Source: Flavobacterium cutihirudinis
Lineage (GTDB): Bacteria > Bacteroidota > Bacteroidia > Flavobacteriales > Flavobacteriaceae
DNA length: 64,000 nt
NCBI RefSeq assembly: GCF_003385895.1
Contig: NZ_QRDQ01000011.1
Span: forward strand, 300,855-364,854
Reading direction: 5' to 3'
The notes beneath the pieces are model-generated. The model did no database searches. It had not been told where the DNA came from and saw only the letters and a list, made by a program, of their open reading frames with translations. Of this stretch, positions 17,196 through 27,285 are shown in pieces (position 1 is the stretch's first letter; every line of letters starts with the position of its first letter). Both the position numbers and the translations under genes were made by a program.

Positions 17196-17712
17196 AATAG
17201 ATTTGGTTAGAAAAAGGGTTAGTGAATTTGTAATTACATAATATTAGTGGGTTAATGTGTAGATATTCTTATTTTTTAGCATTTAAAATTGTTAATTAGT
17301 CACGAATGTAGGTTTTTTTTGATTCGATTTGTTTTTTAATAAAATACTTACGTAGCGAAAACGTTATAGTGTTAAAAACTTTTTTTATTTCCTTTATAAT
17401 TAATGAGTTGTATGTTTTCGAAATAACGTTTTTTAAAGTTGATTAATATCCAAATTTGTATTCGCGAAATGCACGAAAAATCACTTCAAACATTTAATTT
17501 TAAAGCCAATCTGTATAATTTTTTGTTAATAGTATAACCGATAGTTGTATTATGTAATTGAATTGTTATTTTTGTTCGTTATAAGTAAAAAAACTAGAAT
17601 TTAATTGTTTGCTATTTTGAAGTTACCTTTAAAATAAAAGCAATTGAGGGCTAGGTTTTTAAAAAGGATAATTCTAAGACAAGATCTTTACATTTAAATT
17701 AAATCTTAAATA
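17196..17712. other. Intergenic region between amylase and surA-like gene
   Basis: No gene is seen here; start codons lead only to short frames. It contains the surA-like promoter (17545-17574). AACGTT-centred words lie near 17356-17367 and 17422-17432 and resemble half-sites of LacI-type operators. The latter assignment is speculative. Confidence 0.5.
17545..17574 (+). promoter_or_regulatory. Promoter of the surA-like gene
   Basis: TTG at 17545-17547, a 19-nt spacer and TATTTTTG at 17567-17574 give a near-ideal Bacteroidota promoter. It predicts a 5' leader of roughly 130 nt before the ATG at 17713. Confidence 0.7.
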
Positions 17713-19143
17713 ATGTTATTAAAAAAATTACAGCTAAAAACAATTGATTACAAGCTTGTATTGACAACATGTTTTTTACTTTTTTTCGGCACAATTGTTT
17801 CAGCTCAGGAAATTATTCCAGATGCTGTGGCTCTTAAACCAGCAGAAGCACCAACGGGCGGTAAGCTTAAAATTGACGGTATCATTGCTACTGTTGGAGA
17901 TTACATTGTTTTAGATTCTGATATTGATAAAGGATTTTTAGAAATTACTGCGTCAGGAGGTAGTACAAAAGATATTACAAGATGCCAAATGCTTGGTAAA
18001 CTTTTAGAAGATAAATTATATGCTCACCAAGCAATTCAGGATAGTATTATTGTGAGTGATGCCGAAGTAAGAAGTATGATGGAAGATCGTCTGAATTACA
18101 TGGTGAAACAGGTTGGTGATATTAATAAAGTTGTAGAATATTATAAAAAAAGTTCTGTAGAGGAATTTAAAACTTATTTTGCAGATATCTTAAAAGAGCA
18201 AAAATTAGCGAGCGATATGACAAAAAAAATCGTTGATGCCGTTGAAATTACACCTGAAGAGGTTCGTAACTTTTTTAAGAAAATACCAAAAGACGAATTA
18301 CCAACTTTTGGAGCTGAAATGGAAGTTGCGCAGATCGTCGTAGAGCCTAAAGTTTCGAAAGAAGATAAACAAAAGGTAATTGACCGATTGAATGCAATTA
18401 GACAAGATGTTCTGGATGGCTCGAGCTTTGCTACAAAAGCAGTTTTATATTCTCAGGACCCTGGATCTTCTTCAGCGGGTGGTTATTATAAAATGACAAG
18501 AAAAACTCCTTTTGTAAAAGAGTTTAAAGATGTTGCTTTTAGTTTGCAGGAAGGCGAAATTTCGGCTCCTTTTGAAACAAATTTTGGGTTCCATATTATT
18601 ATGGTTGATAAGATTAAAGGGCAAGAAGTTGAATTGCGTCATATCTTAATTTCTCCAACAGTTTCTGAAGCGGCGCTGAAAGAAGCTAAAGAAAGAATTA
18701 CAAACATTCGTAACAAGATTATCAATAAAGAAATTTCTTTTGCGGACGCTGCAAGAACTGAGTCTGACGAAAAAGAAACTAGAGCAAATGGAGGAACATT
18801 GGTAAATCCTAACACTCAGGATACACGTTTCGAATTGACTAAAATGGATCCGACTTTGTATAGTCAGGTTTCTAATTTAAAAGATAATGAGATTTCTCAG
18901 CCACTTTTAAATACAGATGAAAAAGGGAAAAAAACGTATAAGTTAATCACGGTAACAAACAGAATTAACGAACATACTGCTGATTATGCGCAGGATTATA
19001 CGAAAATTAAAGAATTAGCATTGAAAGAAAAACAAATTGAAGCAATTGCAAAATGGTTTGATGCTAAAATTAAAGATACTTATATTAAAATTATTGGAGA
19101 ATACAGAGATTGTACATTTGCAAACAATTGGTTGAAAAAATAA
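17713..19143 (+). CDS. SurA-like periplasmic peptidyl-prolyl isomerase
   Basis: Periplasmic chaperone/isomerase likely to assist outer-membrane protein folding. The 476-residue protein begins with a signal peptide cut after VSAQ (about residue 31). An N-terminal SurA-type helical domain follows (about 45-190). Two parvulin domains come next: one around EVAQIVVEP...GFHIIMVDK and the second starting at VELRHILISP. The ATG at 17713 leaves a basic leader before the hydrophobic core. The gene has its own promoter and a hairpin after its stop. Confidence 0.88.
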   Translation: MLLKKLQLKTIDYKLVLTTCFLLFFGTIVSAQEIIPDAVALKPAEAPTGGKLKIDGIIATVGDYIVLDSDIDKGFLEITASGGSTKDITRCQMLGKLLEDKLYAHQAIQDSIIVSDAEVRSMMEDRLNYMVKQVGDINKVVEYYKKSSVEEFKTYFADILKEQKLASDMTKKIVDAVEITPEEVRNFFKKIPKDELPTFGAEMEVAQIVVEPKVSKEDKQKVIDRLNAIRQDVLDGSSFATKAVLYSQDPGSSSAGGYYKMTRKTPFVKEFKDVAFSLQEGEISAPFETNFGFHIIMVDKIKGQEVELRHILISPTVSEAALKEAKERITNIRNKIINKEISFADAARTESDEKETRANGGTLVNPNTQDTRFELTKMDPTLYSQVSNLKDNEISQPLLNTDEKGKKTYKLITVTNRINEHTADYAQDYTKIKELALKEKQIEAIAKWFDAKIKDTYIKIIGEYRDCTFANNWLKK

Positions 19144-19160
19144 TTTTTATTAAATAAAGA

Positions 19161-19202
19161 AAAAGAGTTAGTTTTATGAATCCATAGAGCTGACTCTTTT
19201 TT
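19161..19202 (+). terminator. Terminator after the surA-like gene
   Basis: AAAAGAGTTAG and CTGACTCTTTT pair over 11 positions with one G-U around a 19-nt loop and are followed by T-rich sequence. The MoxR gene begins 20 nt later, so read-through is possible. Confidence 0.6.
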
Positions 19203-19221
19203 AATTTAAAAACATACTTAA

Positions 19222-20175
19222 ATGTCTGACGTAACAGCAATTCATAATTTAGTTCAAAAACGAAACGAGTTAAAATCAGAAATAGCAAAGATAATTGTAG
19301 GGCAAGATGCAGTAGTTGATCAAATTTTACTGTGTATATTTTCTGGAGGCCATGCTTTGTTAATTGGAGTTCCGGGTTTGGCAAAAACTTTAATGATAAA
19401 CACTTTGTCTCAAGCATTAGGTTTGGATTTTAAAAGAATTCAGTTTACACCAGATTTAATGCCTTCGGATATTTTAGGAAGTGAAATTTTAGATGAAAAC
19501 AGACAATTTAAATTTATTAAAGGTCCAATTTTCTCTAATATAATTCTTGCTGATGAGATCAACAGAACGCCACCAAAAACACAGGCAGCTTTGCTTGAAG
19601 CAATGCAGGAACGTTCAGTTACAATTGCTGGACAGAATTACAAATTAGATTTGCCGTATTTTGTTTTGGCGACTCAAAATCCAATTGAGCAGGAGGGAAC
19701 TTATCCTTTACCAGAAGCGCAGTTGGACCGTTTTATGTTTGCTATTAAATTAGAATATCCTACTTTTGAAGAGGAAGTTCAGGTGGTAAAACGTACAACG
19801 TCAGATGCGAAAACAACAATTAATGCGTTGTTCACTGCGCAGGAAATTATTGATTTCCAGCATTTGATCCGCAGAATTCCTGTAGCAGATAATGTTATAG
19901 AATATGCTGTAACACTAGTAAGCAAAACACGTCCTGATAATAAATTGTCGAATGATTTTGTGAAAAATTATTTAGATTGGGGTGCTGGGCCAAGAGCTTC
20001 TCAGAATTTAATTTTGGCAGCTAAAGCGCACGCCGCTTTTAATGGTAAATTTTCTCCAGACATTGAAGATGTAAAAGCCGTTGCAACTGGAATTTTACGT
20101 CACAGAATTATTAAAAACTACAAAGCAGATGCTGAAGGAATAACAGAAGAAGTTATTATTCAGAAACTGTTGTAA
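19222..20175 (+). CDS. MoxR-family AAA+ ATPase
   Basis: AAA+ ATPase of the MoxR group, chaperones thought to activate metal- or VWA-domain partner proteins. The Walker A variant IGVPGLAKT (about residues 51-59) has the typical MoxR residues in place of GxxGxGK(T/S). Walker B is IILADEINR, and sensor 1 is LATQNPIEQEGTYPLPEAQLDRF. The 317-residue length is usual. In many Bacteroidota it is followed by DUF58 and VWA/batA-type genes. Here a terminator and a convergent gene follow, so the usual partner operon is missing from this spot. Confidence 0.93.
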   Translation: MSDVTAIHNLVQKRNELKSEIAKIIVGQDAVVDQILLCIFSGGHALLIGVPGLAKTLMINTLSQALGLDFKRIQFTPDLMPSDILGSEILDENRQFKFIKGPIFSNIILADEINRTPPKTQAALLEAMQERSVTIAGQNYKLDLPYFVLATQNPIEQEGTYPLPEAQLDRFMFAIKLEYPTFEEEVQVVKRTTSDAKTTINALFTAQEIIDFQHLIRRIPVADNVIEYAVTLVSKTRPDNKLSNDFVKNYLDWGAGPRASQNLILAAKAHAAFNGKFSPDIEDVKAVATGILRHRIIKNYKADAEGITEEVIIQKLL

Positions 20176-20192
20176 ATATTATATTTTATGAG

Positions 20193-20229
20193 AAAGCCTG
20201 ACAAAGTTAAGATTTTGTCAGGCTTTTTT
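20193..20229. terminator. Terminator after the MoxR gene
   Basis: AAGCCTGACAAA and TTTGTCAGGCTT arms around a short loop, followed by TTTT. It lies between convergent genes. Confidence 0.85.
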
Positions 20230-20234
20230 CATTA

Positions 20235-21464
20235 CTAGATTTTTGTTGTTTCATTAATCAGTCGCACCGATTTATTGGTGAATAGTTTGATTAAAAGAAC
20301 TTCAGGAAGAGAAGTGTATTTTTTTCTATTACATTCGTACCACCAATAGGAGTTGTATTGAATGTTGTTTTTCTCCATTTTTACCTGCCATATTTTTTTA
20401 TTTCCTCTGAGGACTTCTTTCTTTTCTATGATTTTATAGCCATTTCCGGTCCAGCAGACTAACGGATTATGAGCTGGAGTTTTAATATAAATCAATTTGT
20501 TTGGAGTTGAAATTTTAAAAACTTCACTGTTTACCCAAGTTCCATTTTGAATGGAATATTCTGAACTTAAGTTTTCAAGTAAATTATTCGGCTGTGTTTT
20601 CTTTATTTCAAAACTGGTTGCGAACATAATTGCAGTTACTATAATAACAATGATGAATTTATACTGTTGTTTCTTTATTTGGATTTCTTCTGTTTTCGGT
20701 TTAAAAAATCGGATTATAAACAGCATTGGAACAATTTGATAAAATAGAAAGCACAAGATTCCAATTGTATGATGCAGTACATTTTCCTGTGTACATTGAA
20801 ACAAAATAAGCGTAATGATTCTAAAATAGTTCGATATTATATTGAGAATGATTATAAGAACACAAAAAAGAAGAATCTGAAGAATATTGAAATATTTTGA
20901 CTGTTTCTTTTCTTCTAAAGTTAATATAAAAGCACCCGACAATAATCCTGTTTTAAACATTGATAAACCCATACAAGCTGTATCGACCGTAATTTTTGCA
21001 TTATTGATGTAAAAATTGACGCCTTCTATTTTATCAATTGCAATGAAATTCTTTAAAACGATATAAACATAATAACAGAGAATTTGTTTTATTTCGGTTG
21101 TCATGTAATCGAAAAAAGTACTGAATACGGAAGAGAACAGCAAAATACAAATGAAAGCAATAAATGAAAATTTTTGTGTAAAACTGTAATACAATAAACA
21201 GACAAATAAAGCTAAAGCTAAAAGATGCAATGATTTAGTATGCAGACGCCAGCTTATAAACTCCAATATAAAAATTAGAGCAAAAAGTGGATAGTTTACA
21301 TTAAAAGCCGTTTTTCGACTCCCGATAAAAAACAGCCCAATTGATGCTAAAATTCCAAACAAATTAGTAGTAAGTCCTGCTGAAATTATGCTGTAGTTTA
21401 AAATCAAAATACAGCAAGAAATCAGCAGGATAGAAGTTTTTTTATAATCCAGTAATAAATTCAT
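20235..21464 (-). CDS. xrtN: Exosortase N
   Basis: Membrane transpeptidase-like enzyme predicted to process proteins with a PEP-type C-terminal sorting signal. The 409-residue protein has about eight transmembrane helices. The exosortase catalytic triad is visible as C164 in DTACMGLSMF, R215 in SNYFRIITL and H231/H232 in VLHHTIGIL. A soluble C-terminal domain (about 285-409) contains NPLVCWTGNGY, resembling the EpsI-like domain of other exosortases. Its ATG abuts the stop codon of the VIT-domain gene, so the two are one operon and this gene is second. The XrtN assignment is from memory of the subfamily. Confidence 0.88.
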   Translation of the reverse strand: MNLLLDYKKTSILLISCCILILNYSIISAGLTTNLFGILASIGLFFIGSRKTAFNVNYPLFALIFILEFISWRLHTKSLHLLALALFVCLLYYSFTQKFSFIAFICILLFSSVFSTFFDYMTTEIKQILCYYVYIVLKNFIAIDKIEGVNFYINNAKITVDTACMGLSMFKTGLLSGAFILTLEEKKQSKYFNILQILLFCVLIIILNIISNYFRIITLILFQCTQENVLHHTIGILCFLFYQIVPMLFIIRFFKPKTEEIQIKKQQYKFIIVIIVTAIMFATSFEIKKTQPNNLLENLSSEYSIQNGTWVNSEVFKISTPNKLIYIKTPAHNPLVCWTGNGYKIIEKKEVLRGNKKIWQVKMEKNNIQYNSYWWYECNRKKYTSLPEVLLIKLFTNKSVRLINETTKI

Positions 21465-23960
21465 TTATACTGTTTGTTTTTTTGTTTTTCGGTAATAGAA
21501 ATATAGTGTTGCAGTTCCAATAATAATCAAAAGCCATTCGTGAGGTTCAGGTACCGCACCGTCATTATTTATTGAGGCATTTCCTAATGTGTTTACGTTT
21601 TTATCAATTCCATTGTTTTTGTAATCTTCATCAGTTTCAAGAACAATTAATGACGAAATTGGCGTTACAATATTGGCATCTTTTGCTAGTTCAACATATT
21701 GATTATTGGCTACACTATCGTTTTGAATTTTAACCTGTTCTTCAAGAACTTTTCCAAAAGCGTACATTCTGTAAATATGATTCGTACCATTATTTTTTGA
21801 ATTTTGACTTGATATATTTTCACTAATTGAGACTTGAGAAGGTTCAATATTAATACTATTTGGGTCTGTTTTGTAAACTGGAAATTGATGTTTGTTGATC
21901 ATTTCTAAACAAGTAGCCAAACTGCTTTGAAAATAGTCAACGTATTTTTGTTCTTTAGCTGTCTGCCAAAACGGATTAATGTCAGAACTGATATTGAAGA
22001 CTTTTATATTTTTTTGTTTAGTTCCTGATTTGATTTTCTTCAGATAATTCGATTCTTCAAGCTCTTCAAAATTAGCAGAGAAAGTTCCTGATTTTGTAAT
22101 GACTAAACTATTTTTAGCCAATTTATAAAGAGGCAATAATGTGTACTGAGAATCTTCAAAATCCAACTGAATGGCTTTGAAATTATCTTTGTCAATTTTC
22201 TTTTTTTGTCCATTTACAAAAACGTAAAGATTTTGCTGGTCCAGATTGACAAATGATTCTATTTGTTTTGTCGTCCAATTGTTATTTAAATCCAAAATAA
22301 TTTCAGAAGGAGTAAAGGAAATTACTGCTTTTTGAATGGCATCGACTTCATAAATCTTACCGTTCCAGGCAAATGAACTATGATTGATTTTACTTAATGG
22401 CATTGTTGCTTGCCAATCATCCAGTCCTTTTGATTGATTCATATAAAATCCCTTTTCAAATTCAAAATCTTTACTAGTTTCTACAGCCGAATTCCCTGTT
22501 ATTTGTATTCTTGAAATGGTTCCAGCATTCGAAATGTTTGGTCCTTTAATAGAAAGACTTTGGTATTTCATTTGACTGTCTTCAATTTTTAGTGGAGTTG
22601 TAAAACCGCATTTAAATTTTCTTGGAGTTTGTCTATTGACTGGGAAAACTCTCACTACAACTTTATTTCCTTCTTTCCATTGTATTAAAGAAGGATCACG
22701 ATATTCTACGCCAACAATTTGATTGTATGCTTTTTTTGCTTTTTCTTTAGTAGTTAAAACACCTTTGCGTTCCACTCCGTTTACCCATAAAGAAAGTGAA
22801 GTTGCAACAGAACCTTCAGGTAATTGAAAAGAGTAGATTGCTTCTTCGTTTCCCCTTGAATCTTCGCCACATGCAATATCCATTGTAATCTCCGTGTACG
22901 CTAAACGAGCTTCGGGATATACTTTTACGTCTTCTTTAATTTTTTTTGTAAACAAATCATCTCCATTCCAAAGCTGTTCTTCTGTTTCTAATCTTTTATC
23001 AAAATTCGATTTCAGAATATTTATTTTGTCATCATTGTCCAAGCCAAGATCATCACAAACTAAATAAGCAATGCTAATAAACGGGTTATTAATTTTGGTT
23101 CCGTTGAATTGCTGTTTGCTGAAGGAACCAAAACGGTCAAACGAAAAGAACTCATCTATATTGATATACACAAGATTTTTCTTAAGTAGAATTTCATTGA
23201 AAAAATTAGGTTTTATATTTTGGGAAACTGAAATGTATGCAGGTAAATCTGCATTGCTTTCGAAGGAATTGATTTTTACAATTTGAGCTATTTTTTTGCT
23301 TTCAATAACTAAACCAGTTGTGAAAATTAGAAAGCTAACAAGCACAATTGAAAATCCAGCGCTAAAAGAAAGGTAGTAAGATCTGTTTTTAGGCAAGTGT
23401 AAAATTATAGTTAGTAAATGAATGACTAAAATTATGGCAGGAACCAATCCGTAGAAACCCATTCCTAAAGCCAATATTCCAATAAATGAATAAGGTGTTA
23501 CAGGAATAAGAAATAAGGCGAAGTAAAATATAATCCAAAATGTGGCGCCATTAATAAAATAGACAATGTAAGTATGAGGGGTTTTTATTTCGTTTTGATA
23601 AAGGAAAAAATTAGAAATGCAAAACACAAAAGTTGTAATGTAAACCCATACCGGCAAATTCTGGAAAATAGAAATAAAGACATTTAAGCTAAAACAGCCA
23701 ATAAGCCAGTTGAGCATCAAAAATGGAACTAAATGAAGGTATTCTTCTCTTTTTCTTAGTATAAGAAATGATACTACGGTTCCATAAATAAATTCAATAA
23801 TCAAACTTATCGATCCGACAGATTCGTATTCACGATAAGAGAATTCTTTTGAAGTCAGCGCACAAATCATAAATATTGTACTGAATAATGTCACAAAGAG
23901 GCTAATTTGCACGCCCGTTTTTTGCGAATAATAATCTAAAATCCCTAGTTTGTATCTCAT
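21465..23960 (-). CDS. XrtN-system VIT domain protein with PEP-type sorting signal
   Basis: Probable dedicated substrate of the adjacent exosortase. The 831-residue protein has about seven membrane helices in the first 230 residues. An extracytoplasmic VIT domain follows (about 350-470; YSFQLPEGSVATSLSLWVNGVERKG, region with KAYNQIVG and DPSLIQW), then a long beta-rich region. The C-terminal sorting signal is VPEPHEWLLIIIGTATLYFY followed by a basic tail (last 35 residues). VIT domains usually pair with VWA domains, but none is seen here. A consensus -7 element lies 32-39 nt upstream. Confidence 0.87.
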   Translation of the reverse strand: MRYKLGILDYYSQKTGVQISLFVTLFSTIFMICALTSKEFSYREYESVGSISLIIEFIYGTVVSFLILRKREEYLHLVPFLMLNWLIGCFSLNVFISIFQNLPVWVYITTFVFCISNFFLYQNEIKTPHTYIVYFINGATFWIIFYFALFLIPVTPYSFIGILALGMGFYGLVPAIILVIHLLTIILHLPKNRSYYLSFSAGFSIVLVSFLIFTTGLVIESKKIAQIVKINSFESNADLPAYISVSQNIKPNFFNEILLKKNLVYINIDEFFSFDRFGSFSKQQFNGTKINNPFISIAYLVCDDLGLDNDDKINILKSNFDKRLETEEQLWNGDDLFTKKIKEDVKVYPEARLAYTEITMDIACGEDSRGNEEAIYSFQLPEGSVATSLSLWVNGVERKGVLTTKEKAKKAYNQIVGVEYRDPSLIQWKEGNKVVVRVFPVNRQTPRKFKCGFTTPLKIEDSQMKYQSLSIKGPNISNAGTISRIQITGNSAVETSKDFEFEKGFYMNQSKGLDDWQATMPLSKINHSSFAWNGKIYEVDAIQKAVISFTPSEIILDLNNNWTTKQIESFVNLDQQNLYVFVNGQKKKIDKDNFKAIQLDFEDSQYTLLPLYKLAKNSLVITKSGTFSANFEELEESNYLKKIKSGTKQKNIKVFNISSDINPFWQTAKEQKYVDYFQSSLATCLEMINKHQFPVYKTDPNSINIEPSQVSISENISSQNSKNNGTNHIYRMYAFGKVLEEQVKIQNDSVANNQYVELAKDANIVTPISSLIVLETDEDYKNNGIDKNVNTLGNASINNDGAVPEPHEWLLIIIGTATLYFYYRKTKKQTV

Positions 23961-23991
23961 AGTTATATTTTTTAAAAAGTACTTTGAAATA

Positions 23992-23999
23992 CAAAGTTA
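23992..23999 (-). promoter_or_regulatory. -7 element of the VIT-xrtN operon
   Basis: Minus-strand TAACTTTG matches TAnnTTTG. It lies 32 nt upstream of the ATG, giving a short leader. Confidence 0.55.
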
Positions 24000-24385
24000 A
24001 TAGAATATTCGAAAAACAGCATTTTTTTTATTTTATTTTTTGAAGAAAATTTTGAGGGAATTTTTCAGTTCGGAAAATCCTTTTTAAAGACGAAAAAAAG
24101 GCAACTATAACGTTATAATTTCTTATTTAGAACTGTTCTTTGTGAAAATAGAGGTAAAATCCCACTTAGTTTATAACAACAAATTTCGACTTTGTTAATG
24201 AAAAGATTTTAAAATATCAATAATTCATTTTTTTAATGCAAAATTGATATTTTGGTAAAAACAAGCAGTGAAAATCGTTTTTTAGCAATAATAATTTTTG
24301 AAAAGGCGACTTTCATTATATTCTTTTTAATTCTCACCTTTAATCTCTAAATTTGCGTACAAAAAAAAAACACTTCTAATATATT
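24000..24385. other. Divergent intergenic region xrtN operon / acnB
   Basis: No gene seen. It holds the two divergent promoters and a perfect 12-nt palindrome TATAACGTTATA at 24106-24117, possibly an operator. The rest is AT-rich with no further structure recognised. Confidence 0.5.
24348..24355 (+). promoter_or_regulatory. -7 element of acnB
   Basis: TAAATTTG, exact consensus, 31 nt upstream of the acnB ATG. No perfect TTG is present at -33. Confidence 0.6.
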
Positions 24386-27157
24386 ATGAATACTTACAAA
24401 GATTACATTAACGAAATCGAAGAAAGAAAAGGCCAGGGACTTCATCCAAAGCCAATTGATGGTGCAGAATTATTAAGCGAAATTATTTCGCAAATTAAAG
24501 ATGTTGATAATGAATATAGAGAAGATTCTCTAAAGTTTTTTATCTACAATACTTTGCCAGGTACGACAAGTGCAGCTGGTGAAAAAGCAGAATTTTTAAA
24601 AGAGATTATTCTTGGTGAGTCTGTAGTAAAAGAAATTACGCCAGCTTTTGCTTTTGAATTATTATCTCACATGAAAGGCGGACCTTCTATTAAAGTGTTG
24701 CTTGATTTAGCTTTAGGTAATGACGCTGCGATTGCAAAAGAAGCTGCAAAAGTGCTAAAAACACAAGTTTTCCTTTATGAGGCTGATACAGATCGTTTAG
24801 TAGAGGCATTCAAAAATAATAATGAAACGGCTAAAGAAATCCTTGAAAGTTATGCTCAAGCTGAGTTCTTTACAAAACTTCCAGAAGTAGCTGACAAAAT
24901 TAAGGTAGTAACTTTTATTGCTGGTGAAGGTGATATTTCAACAGATTTACTTTCTCCAGGTAATCAAGCGCACTCTCGTTCAGACCGTGAACTTCACGGG
25001 CAGTGTATGATTACGCCTCAAGCACAGCAAGAAATTAAAGCTTTACAAGCACAACATCCTGATGCAAGTGTGATGTTAATTGCTGAAAAAGGAACTATGG
25101 GAGTTGGTTCTTCAAGAATGTCAGGTGTAAACAACGTGGCGCTTTGGACAGGAAAACAAGCAAGTCCATATATTCCATTCGTTAACATCGCTCCAATTGT
25201 TGGTGGAACAAACGGAATTTCTCCAATTTTCCTAACAACTGTTGATGTTACTGGTGGTATTGGTTTAGACCTTAAAAACTGGGTTAAGAAAGTTGATGCA
25301 GAAGGAAATGTTATTCGTAACGAAAACGACGAACCAATTCTAGAACAAACATATTCTGTTGCTACAGGAACTGTTTTGACAATTAATATTAAAGAGAAAA
25401 AATTATATAACGGCGATCAGGAATTAATGGATATTTCTAAGGCATTTACACCTCAGAAAATGGAATTTATTAAAGCTGGTGGTTCATATGCTATTGTTTT
25501 TGGTAAAAAACTTCAAACATTAGCGGCAAAAATTTTAAATGTTGAAGCTCCGTTAGTATATGCACCATCAAAAGAGGTTTCGTATGAAGGACAAGGTTTA
25601 ACTGCGGTTGAAAAAATCTTCAACAAAAATGCAGTTGGTATTGCTCCAGGTAAAGTATTGCACGCTGGTTCTGATGTTCGTGTAGAAGTTAATATTGTAG
25701 GTTCTCAAGATACTACAGGTCTTATGACTGCTCAGGAATTAGAGTCTATGGCTGCAACGGTAATTTCACCAATCGTTGACGGTGCTTACCAATCAGGTTG
25801 TCATACTGCTTCGGTTTGGGATAAAAAAGCGCAGGCTAATATTCCTAAATTGATGAAATTCATGAACGATTTTGGTTTGATCACAGCTCGTGACCCAAAA
25901 GGTGTTTATCATGCAATGACTGACGTAATCCACAAAGTACTTAACGATATCACTATTGATGAGTGGGCTATCATTATTGGTGGTGACTCTCATACAAGAA
26001 TGTCAAAAGGTGTTGCTTTTGGTGCTGACTCAGGAACTGTTGCTCTTGCATTGGCTACTGGTGAGGCTTCTATGCCAATTCCGGAATCTGTAAAAGTTAC
26101 TTTCAAAGGAGATATGAAAGGCTACATGGACTTCCGTGATGTGGTTCATGCTACTCAAGCACAAATGCTTCACCAATTTGGAGGAGAAAATGTTTTCCAA
26201 GGAAGAATTATTGAGGTTCACATCGGAACATTAACTGCGGATCAGGCATTTACATTTACTGACTGGACTGCAGAAATGAAAGCAAAAGCTTCTATCTGTA
26301 TTTCTGAAGATGATACTTTAATCGAATCATTGGAAATTGCTAAAGGCAGAATCCAAATTATGATCGACAAAGGAATGGATAACGAGAAACACGTTCTTCA
26401 AGGATTGATCAACAAAGCAGATAAGAGAATTACTGAAATTAAATCAGCTGAAAAACCTGCTTTAACACCAGATGCAAATGCTAAATATTATGCTGAAGTT
26501 GTAGTTGATTTGGATCAGATTTCTGAGCCAATGATTGCTGATCCAGACGTAAATAATGCTGACGTTTCAAAAAGATATACGCACGATACTATTAGACCTT
26601 TATCTTTCTATGGTGGAGTGAAAAAAGTAGATCTTGGATTCATCGGATCTTGTATGGTTCACAAAGGAGATATGAAAATCCTTGCTCAAATGTTGAAAAA
26701 CGTAGAAGCACAAAACGGAAAAGTGGAATTTAACGCTCCGCTTGTTGTTGCTCCTCCAACTTACAATATTGTAGATGAATTAAAAGCTGAAGGTGATTGG
26801 GAAGTTTTACAAAAATACTCTGGTTTCGAATTTGACGATAATGCTCCAAAAGGTGCGGCGCGTACAGAATACGAAAACATGTTATACTTAGAGCGTCCAG
26901 GTTGTAACCTTTGTATGGGTAACCAAGAAAAAGCAGCAAAAGGTGATACTGTTATGGCAACTTCAACACGTCTTTTCCAAGGAAGAGTTGTAGAAGACAC
27001 TGAAGGCAAAAAAGGAGAGTCATTACTTTCTTCTACACCGGTTGTAGTTTTATCTACAATTTTGGGTAGAACTCCAACATTGGCAGAATATACAACTGCG
27101 GTTGAAGGTATTAACTTGACTAAGTTTGCACCTTCTAATAAATCTTTAGTAATGTAA
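24386..27157 (+). CDS. acnB: Aconitate hydratase B
   Basis: AcnB interconverts citrate and isocitrate in the TCA cycle and, in many bacteria, also acts on 2-methylisocitrate. The 923-residue protein has the AcnB domain order. HEAT-like domain 5 comes first (about 1-160), then the swivel domain with the MGVGSSRMSGVNN region. The catalytic domains follow, with the 4Fe-4S ligand pair in CNLCMGNQ near the C-terminus and another cysteine in FIGSCMVHK. It has its own promoter and a strong terminator. The next gene encodes a second, unrelated aconitase. Confidence 0.96.
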   Translation: MNTYKDYINEIEERKGQGLHPKPIDGAELLSEIISQIKDVDNEYREDSLKFFIYNTLPGTTSAAGEKAEFLKEIILGESVVKEITPAFAFELLSHMKGGPSIKVLLDLALGNDAAIAKEAAKVLKTQVFLYEADTDRLVEAFKNNNETAKEILESYAQAEFFTKLPEVADKIKVVTFIAGEGDISTDLLSPGNQAHSRSDRELHGQCMITPQAQQEIKALQAQHPDASVMLIAEKGTMGVGSSRMSGVNNVALWTGKQASPYIPFVNIAPIVGGTNGISPIFLTTVDVTGGIGLDLKNWVKKVDAEGNVIRNENDEPILEQTYSVATGTVLTINIKEKKLYNGDQELMDISKAFTPQKMEFIKAGGSYAIVFGKKLQTLAAKILNVEAPLVYAPSKEVSYEGQGLTAVEKIFNKNAVGIAPGKVLHAGSDVRVEVNIVGSQDTTGLMTAQELESMAATVISPIVDGAYQSGCHTASVWDKKAQANIPKLMKFMNDFGLITARDPKGVYHAMTDVIHKVLNDITIDEWAIIIGGDSHTRMSKGVAFGADSGTVALALATGEASMPIPESVKVTFKGDMKGYMDFRDVVHATQAQMLHQFGGENVFQGRIIEVHIGTLTADQAFTFTDWTAEMKAKASICISEDDTLIESLEIAKGRIQIMIDKGMDNEKHVLQGLINKADKRITEIKSAEKPALTPDANAKYYAEVVVDLDQISEPMIADPDVNNADVSKRYTHDTIRPLSFYGGVKKVDLGFIGSCMVHKGDMKILAQMLKNVEAQNGKVEFNAPLVVAPPTYNIVDELKAEGDWEVLQKYSGFEFDDNAPKGAARTEYENMLYLERPGCNLCMGNQEKAAKGDTVMATSTRLFQGRVVEDTEGKKGESLLSSTPVVVLSTILGRTPTLAEYTTAVEGINLTKFAPSNKSLVM

Positions 27158-27178
27158 TTTTACGATTATTAATATATC

Positions 27179-27207
27179 AAAAGCCCGAGTGATAAACTCG
27201 GGCTTTT
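27179..27207 (+). terminator. Terminator of acnB
   Basis: AAAGCCCGAGT and ACTCGGGCTTT arms with a GATAA loop and trailing T-run. Confidence 0.9.
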
Positions 27208-27285
27208 TCTTTTTTAGCTCTCCTATTTTTTGTAACTTGTCATGTTCAAAATAAAATAAAAAAACAAAAAATAATTATAGGACTT

